Shown here piece after piece: positions 22,983 through 26,117 of a stretch of 26,117 nt of DNA. The stretch covers positions 1 to 26,117 of the forward strand of contig DASPZU010000031.1 in the NCBI GenBank assembly GCA_035636095.1, read 5' to 3'. The stretch comes from Gp7-AA10 sp035636095. GTDB lineage: Bacteria > Acidobacteriota > Thermoanaerobaculia > Gp7-AA8. The translations under genes and the position numbers were made by a program. The notes below the pieces were generated by a model that saw only the letters and a program-made list of their open reading frames with translations, made no database searches and had not been told where the DNA came from. Positions within the stretch are counted from its first letter, which is position 1; each line of letters begins with the position of its first letter.

Positions 22983-23958
22983 GTTGTCTCCTTGCAGCTT
23001 GCATTTCGCGCCGGATCGCGCGCCATCGCGTGCAGAGATCGCGCGCCGCTTCCGGCCAGGTTGGATGTTCGAATGTGAAGCCCGAGGCCAGGAGCCGACC
23101 GGGAATGACGCGCCGGCTCTTGAGAATCAGCTCGCTCTCGGTGCGAAGAACGAACGCTCCCGCCTCGAGCAGCCATCGCGGCGCCGGCAAGCCGAAGCGA
23201 ATTCCCCACGCGCTGCGCAGGGCAGCCATGAATTCGGAATTGGGCAGCGGATCGGGAGCGGCGACATTGATCGCGCCGCTCAGCTCTTCGTGATCGAGGA
23301 TCCAGTGCATGGCGTTGACGAAGTCGCGGTAATGAATCCACGACACAAATTGCCGGCCGTCGCCAGCCCTCCCGCCCAGGCCATGACGCACGAGCTCGAG
23401 CAACATGTCGAATGGTCCGCCAGCCTCCGGGCTCATCACGATCGCAGAGCGGAGCTTGACCTTGCGCGTCAGCGGAGTGTCGGCTTCGTCGAGAGCGCGT
23501 TCCCACCCTTTGGCGACATCGATGCTGAAGCGCCACGTTTCGGGGACGGCCGGCTCGCTCCCGCCGATGCTTCCGCCCTGCTCGTCATTGGCGGCATCAA
23601 ATCGGTGGGCGTAAATTGTGGCGGTGCTGGCTTGCAGCCAAACGCGAGGCGGCCAGACTGAGCGGGCAATGGCCTGGCCGATCACGCGGGTGGAATCGAG
23701 GCGGGATTCCAAGATGGCCCGGCGATTGCGCGCGTTGTAACGGCAGTTGACGCTTCGACCCGCCAGGTTGATGACCACGTCGGCGCCGGCCAGCTCGGAA
23801 GTCCAGGGGCCGAGGGTTCGCCCGTCCCACCCCACCGCCCGCCCGGCCGCCACCATCGAGCCGCGCGTGAAAATGATCACCTCGTGTCCGTCGCGCTCGA
23901 GAGAGCGCGCCAGGATGCTGCCGATGTGACCGGACCCGCCGGGGATGACGACCTTCAT
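22882..23958 (-). CDS. NAD(P)-binding epimerase-like protein, TIGR01777 type, with extended tail
   Basis: The ATG at 23958 follows AAAGGTGG at suitable spacing; the GTG at 23967 is a weaker alternative. The 358-residue product starts MKVVIPGGSGHIGSILARSL, a Rossmann dinucleotide motif of the extended SDR type. VVINLAGRSVNCRYNARNRR, STATIYAHRFD and FVSWIHYRDFVNAMHWILDH are typical of the TIGR01777 family. The family is normally about 300 residues and ends near the FEHPTWPEAARDL segment. Here about 35 Arg/His-rich residues follow and run 101 bases into the next gene, suggesting loss of the original stop. The enzymatic activity of the family is not well defined. First gene of the TetR-controlled operon. 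Confidence 0.87.
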   Translation of the reverse strand: MKVVIPGGSGHIGSILARSLERDGHEVIIFTRGSMVAAGRAVGWDGRTLGPWTSELAGADVVINLAGRSVNCRYNARNRRAILESRLDSTRVIGQAIARSVWPPRVWLQASTATIYAHRFDAANDEQGGSIGGSEPAVPETWRFSIDVAKGWERALDEADTPLTRKVKLRSAIVMSPEAGGPFDMLLELVRHGLGGRAGDGRQFVSWIHYRDFVNAMHWILDHEELSGAINVAAPDPLPNSEFMAALRSAWGIRFGLPAPRWLLEAGAFVLRTESELILKSRRVIPGRLLASGFTFEHPTWPEAARDLCTRWRAIRREMQAARRQHDRPKLSRLSRHHSDRDDLGGAHAAPQRSRLSS

Positions 23959-23970
23959 GTGCGCCACCTT

Positions 23971-23982
23971 TGAACATGTTCA
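23971..23982. promoter_or_regulatory. Operator candidate O2 (TGAACATGTTCA)
   Basis: This perfect 12-bp palindrome is identical to the one at 24020-24031. It abuts the -10 hexamer of the minus-strand promoter on its downstream side and ends 12 bases before the ATG, so a bound repressor would block transcription start. Confidence 0.8.
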
Positions 23983-24010
23983 ATTTAGGCCCGGAAGGGC
24001 CACCTGTCAA
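23982..24010 (-). promoter_or_regulatory. Sigma-70-type promoter of the epimerase-to-HAD operon
   Basis: On the minus strand: -35 TTGACA (24005-24010, perfect consensus), a 17-bp spacer, then -10 TAAATT (23982-23987, four of six consensus bases). The spacer itself contains the inverted repeat GGCCC/GGGCC (23988-24001). The promoter is bracketed by two copies of TGAACATGTTCA. It lies between the truB stop and the epimerase start. Confidence 0.8.
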
Positions 24011-24019
24011 GCACTCTTT

Positions 24020-24031
24020 TGAACATGTTCA
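24020..24031. promoter_or_regulatory. Operator candidate O1 (TGAACATGTTCA)
   Basis: This is the second copy of the palindrome, 9 bases upstream of the -35 and 4 bases after the truB stop codon. The two palindrome centres are 49 bases apart, so dimers at both sites could cooperate or loop. Confidence 0.75.
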
Positions 24032-24035
24032 GAAA

Positions 24036-24956
24036 TTAGCCCGCCAGCACGACTTTCGGCCGCACTTCCACCGGCCCCCCCTCCCGCAACACGTTGACGA
24101 CCTCGCCGATGGCCACCAGCTGATCGTGGGGGTTACCGAGGGCGAGAAGGTCGCCCTTCTGCACCGCGACCGCCGGCGTCATGATCACGCCCTGCCCGCG
24201 CATCATCTTTCCCTGCTGCGCCCAGTCGATCCGCAATTTCTCGAGCGGCAGATCCACCTCGGACAGCGATTGGAAATGGGGGCGCGCCACCAGCTCGTCG
24301 ACACTCGCCTGCTCGAGTCGATCGAGAGAGAGCGCATCGGCCAGGCGGAACCTTCCAATCGAAGTCCTTCGCAATTCTTTCAGGTGCGCAGGAACTCCCG
24401 CCGCAATCCCGATCTCGTGCGCCAGCGAGCGGATGTAAGTGCCGGCCGATGAACGCACGCGAAAGTGCACCACCGATCCGCCCACGCGCAGAATGTCGAA
24501 TTCATACACCGTGACGCGCTTCGGGGTCAGGGCGGCCGCCTCACCCTTTCGCGCCAGCTCGTATGCCCGCACGCCCTGAACTTTCTTGGCGGAGAACTGA
24601 GGCGGCATCTGGTCGATCTCGCCGAGAAAGTTTTTGATCAGGGGCGTGAAGTCGAAGTTCTCGACATTGACTTCGCGCTGTTCACCGGCAGGTGTACCGG
24701 CGGCGTCGTAGGAATCGGTCGCCCATCCGAACTGGATCGCGCCTTCGTAGACTTTCTCCATCCCCATCAGGTATGCCTGCAGCCGCGTCGCTTTGCCGAC
24801 GCACAGCACCAGCAGACCTGTGGCCAGCGGATCGAGCGTGCCGGTGTGGCCGACTTTCTTGATGTGGGAGCGCCGGCGAAACTTCTCCACGACGTCGTGG
24901 GAGGTGATGCCCGCGATTTTGTCGATGAGGACAACGCCGTCGATCTTCGTCTGCAC
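24036..24956 (-). CDS. truB: tRNA pseudouridine-55 synthase
   Basis: TruB converts U55 in the T-loop of tRNAs to pseudouridine. The 306-residue product (GTG start at 24956) begins with VVLIDKIAGITSHDVV, then KVGHTGTLDPLATGLLVLCV with the catalytic D42. KVYEGAIQFGWATDSYDAAG and SSAGTYIRSLAHEIG follow, all standard TruB motifs, and the C-terminal region is PUA-like. The GTG shares its first base with the stop of nrnA (TAGTG), giving tight coupling; the longer frame upstream lies inside nrnA and was rejected. It stands in the conserved rbfA-nrnA-truB order. Confidence 0.95.
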   Translation of the reverse strand: MQTKIDGVVLIDKIAGITSHDVVEKFRRRSHIKKVGHTGTLDPLATGLLVLCVGKATRLQAYLMGMEKVYEGAIQFGWATDSYDAAGTPAGEQREVNVENFDFTPLIKNFLGEIDQMPPQFSAKKVQGVRAYELARKGEAAALTPKRVTVYEFDILRVGGSVVHFRVRSSAGTYIRSLAHEIGIAAGVPAHLKELRRTSIGRFRLADALSLDRLEQASVDELVARPHFQSLSEVDLPLEKLRIDWAQQGKMMRGQGVIMTPAVAVQKGDLLALGNPHDQLVAIGEVVNVLREGGPVEVRPKVVLAG

Positions 24957-25930
24957 TAAACGATCTCTTCCAGAATCGCGATCAGCCTTTTCTTCGCCTG
25001 CGGGAGCGCCATGGGCATGGTGCATCCGCTGGCCGCTTTATGACCGCCACCGCCGAACATCGAAGCCACCGCCTGCACATCGACGCCCGGCTTGGCCCGC
25101 ATCGAGACGCGCGTCGATTTGTCGTCGACTTCTTTCAGCAGCGCCGAGACCAAGACGCCATCGATTGACCGCCCATAGTTCACGATCCCCTCGGTGTCTT
25201 CCGGCGTCGCACCGGCGTCGGCGAAGAAGTGTTTCGGCAGCTCGACGGTGGCGATCTTTCCGTCGGGCGTTACCTCCAGCGTCGACAGACAAAGACCGAG
25301 GAGCTTGATGGATCCACGAGAATTGCTCTCATTGATCCATAACGAAATGTCGCCAGGGACCGCGCCGGCGCGGACGAGCTCCTCGGCCGCCTCAAAAGCG
25401 CGGAGGGTCGTGTTGTGGTAGCGGAAGAATCCCGTATCACTGGCGAGCGAAACGTAAAACGCAGTGGCAGTCTCGGCATCCATGGGCAGACGGAGATAAT
25501 TGCGATTGAGCTGCATGACCATTTCGCCGACCGAGGGCGCTTCGAGATCGAGATAGTTGATCTCGCCATACATGGTGTTGCCGAGGTGATGATCGATGTT
25601 GACGACCGGACCGGGAAGCACCGGATAGCCTGTGCGCTCCACTTCCGGACACTCCATGGTGAAGATGGCGTCGTAGTGCTTCGGATAATCGGGCGGAAGT
25701 GTGTCGGTGATCGCGACCTCATTGGCGCCGGGGATGTTGTAGAGCGCGCGATTGAATCCGTCGCGCACCTGCATGGGGGCAGTTTTGCCGAGACGCCGAA
25801 TCAGCCGCTGCAATCCGAGTCCGCTGCCGAGGGCATCGCCGTCGGGGTTGCGGTGGGAGGTGATCAGAAAATTGCGGCCGCTGCGGATCCGCTCCGCGAC
25901 TTCTTTGGCTGCCTTGTCAGGATTCGTCAT
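24956..25930 (-). CDS. nrnA: DHH-family oligoribonuclease/pAp phosphatase
   Basis: NrnA degrades very short RNAs and dephosphorylates 3'-phosphoadenosine 5'-phosphate. The 324-residue product has motif I SHRNPDGDALGS (H26, D30, D32), motif III NIDHH (D113, H114, H115) and motif IV SDTGFF. The DHHA1 domain ends FGGGGHKAASG. Motif II reads MECPE, with E93 where most homologues have a metal-binding Asp. Asp-to-Glu keeps the charge but could change metal geometry. The start overlaps rbfA by 14 bases and the stop overlaps the truB start. Confidence 0.93.
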   Translation of the reverse strand: MTNPDKAAKEVAERIRSGRNFLITSHRNPDGDALGSGLGLQRLIRRLGKTAPMQVRDGFNRALYNIPGANEVAITDTLPPDYPKHYDAIFTMECPEVERTGYPVLPGPVVNIDHHLGNTMYGEINYLDLEAPSVGEMVMQLNRNYLRLPMDAETATAFYVSLASDTGFFRYHNTTLRAFEAAEELVRAGAVPGDISLWINESNSRGSIKLLGLCLSTLEVTPDGKIATVELPKHFFADAGATPEDTEGIVNYGRSIDGVLVSALLKEVDDKSTRVSMRAKPGVDVQAVASMFGGGGHKAASGCTMPMALPQAKKRLIAILEEIV

Positions 25931-26117
25931 CTTGCTTCTTGATCTCGCTCAGCAACTCTTCGATACGGCCTGCCCGCGCCGGCGTCTCGTCGTATCGAAA
26001 ATCGAGCTCCGGCGTGTAGCGCAAGCGAATTCGCTGCCCCAGGAAGTGGCGGATGCGGCCTTTCTGGGCGTTGAGATCACCAGCGATCTGCCGGGCGTCA
26101 TCCTCATTCAAACCGCT
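25917..26117 (-). CDS. rbfA: Ribosome-binding factor A (5' partial)
   Basis: Only the C-terminal 66 residues are inside the window; the frame is open to the edge. It starts SGLNEDDARQIAGD, then GRIRHFLGQRIRLRYTPELD, FRYDETPARAGRIEELL, ending KKQDDES. The LRYTPEL.F.YDE...R..RIEELL block is diagnostic of RbfA, which binds the 30S subunit during 16S rRNA maturation and cold adaptation. It overlaps nrnA by 14 bases. The gene order supports the assignment. Confidence 0.9.
   Translation of the reverse strand, partial: SGLNEDDARQIAGDLNAQKGRIRHFLGQRIRLRYTPELDFRYDETPARAGRIEELLSEIKKQDDES

Overview
The window is about 26 kb of dense, GC-rich bacterial chromosome with 24 protein genes (two cut by the window edges), one small probable gene, one pseudogene and several short repeat elements. 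No rRNA, tRNA, CRISPR array, integrase or intact transposase is visible. The gene families (ECF sigma factor with zinc-finger anti-sigma and TPR-CHAT protein, a BoxB-like diiron oxygenase, a CsgG-like exported protein, a CxxxxCH cytochrome domain beside a beta-barrel protein, abundant GTG/TTG starts and gene overlaps) suggest an Acidobacteriota-like organism. That assignment is inference, not a measured placement.

Layout. 1-2446 (+): two tandem TonB-C-like proteins, the second lacking the first part of the domain, then an unrecognised protein with ligase-like motifs. It ends in a clear rho-independent terminator, followed directly by a 33-bp-arm inverted repeat and pepQ (+). 3893-8407 (-): an overlapping operon of ECF sigma factor, zinc-finger anti-sigma factor, TPR-CHAT protease-like protein and family-4-like uracil-DNA glycosylase, with ATGA overlaps at every junction. 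Divergent from it, 8476-11649 (+) holds a CsgG-like protein, a phospholipase C/P1-nuclease-like exported protein and purH. 11653-11871 is a 219-bp MITE-like element with 25-bp terminal inverted repeats. 11880-13811 (-) is a GAF/HD-GYP protein with about 110 extra residues inside its catalytic domain. 13972-15231 (+) is an orphan BoxB-like diiron protein. 15232-15800 holds heptamer repeats in opposite orientations bracketing a pseudogene, then a 48-residue ORF.

15851-18186 (+) carries a c-type cytochrome-like lipoprotein behind a CRP/FNR-type palindrome, an outer-membrane beta-barrel protein and a double zinc-ribbon membrane protein. 18183-23958 (-) is a run of eight genes: TIGR01777-type epimerase, three-TM protein, DCC-family protein, TetR regulator, GNAT acetyltransferase, stand-alone B12-binding protein, carboxyltransferase of methylcrotonyl-CoA type, and a HAD phosphatase. 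Its promoter is well defined: TTGACA, 17 bp, TAAATT, bracketed by two identical 12-bp palindromes, which are good candidates for the operators of the TetR encoded in the same run. 24036-26117 (-) is the conserved rbfA-nrnA-truB translation/RNA cluster.

Two modules are coherent and worth attention: the sigma/anti-sigma/CHAT/glycosylase operon, which looks like a regulated stress or defence response, and the TetR-controlled redox/acyl-CoA operon with its symmetrical operator-promoter-operator arrangement.
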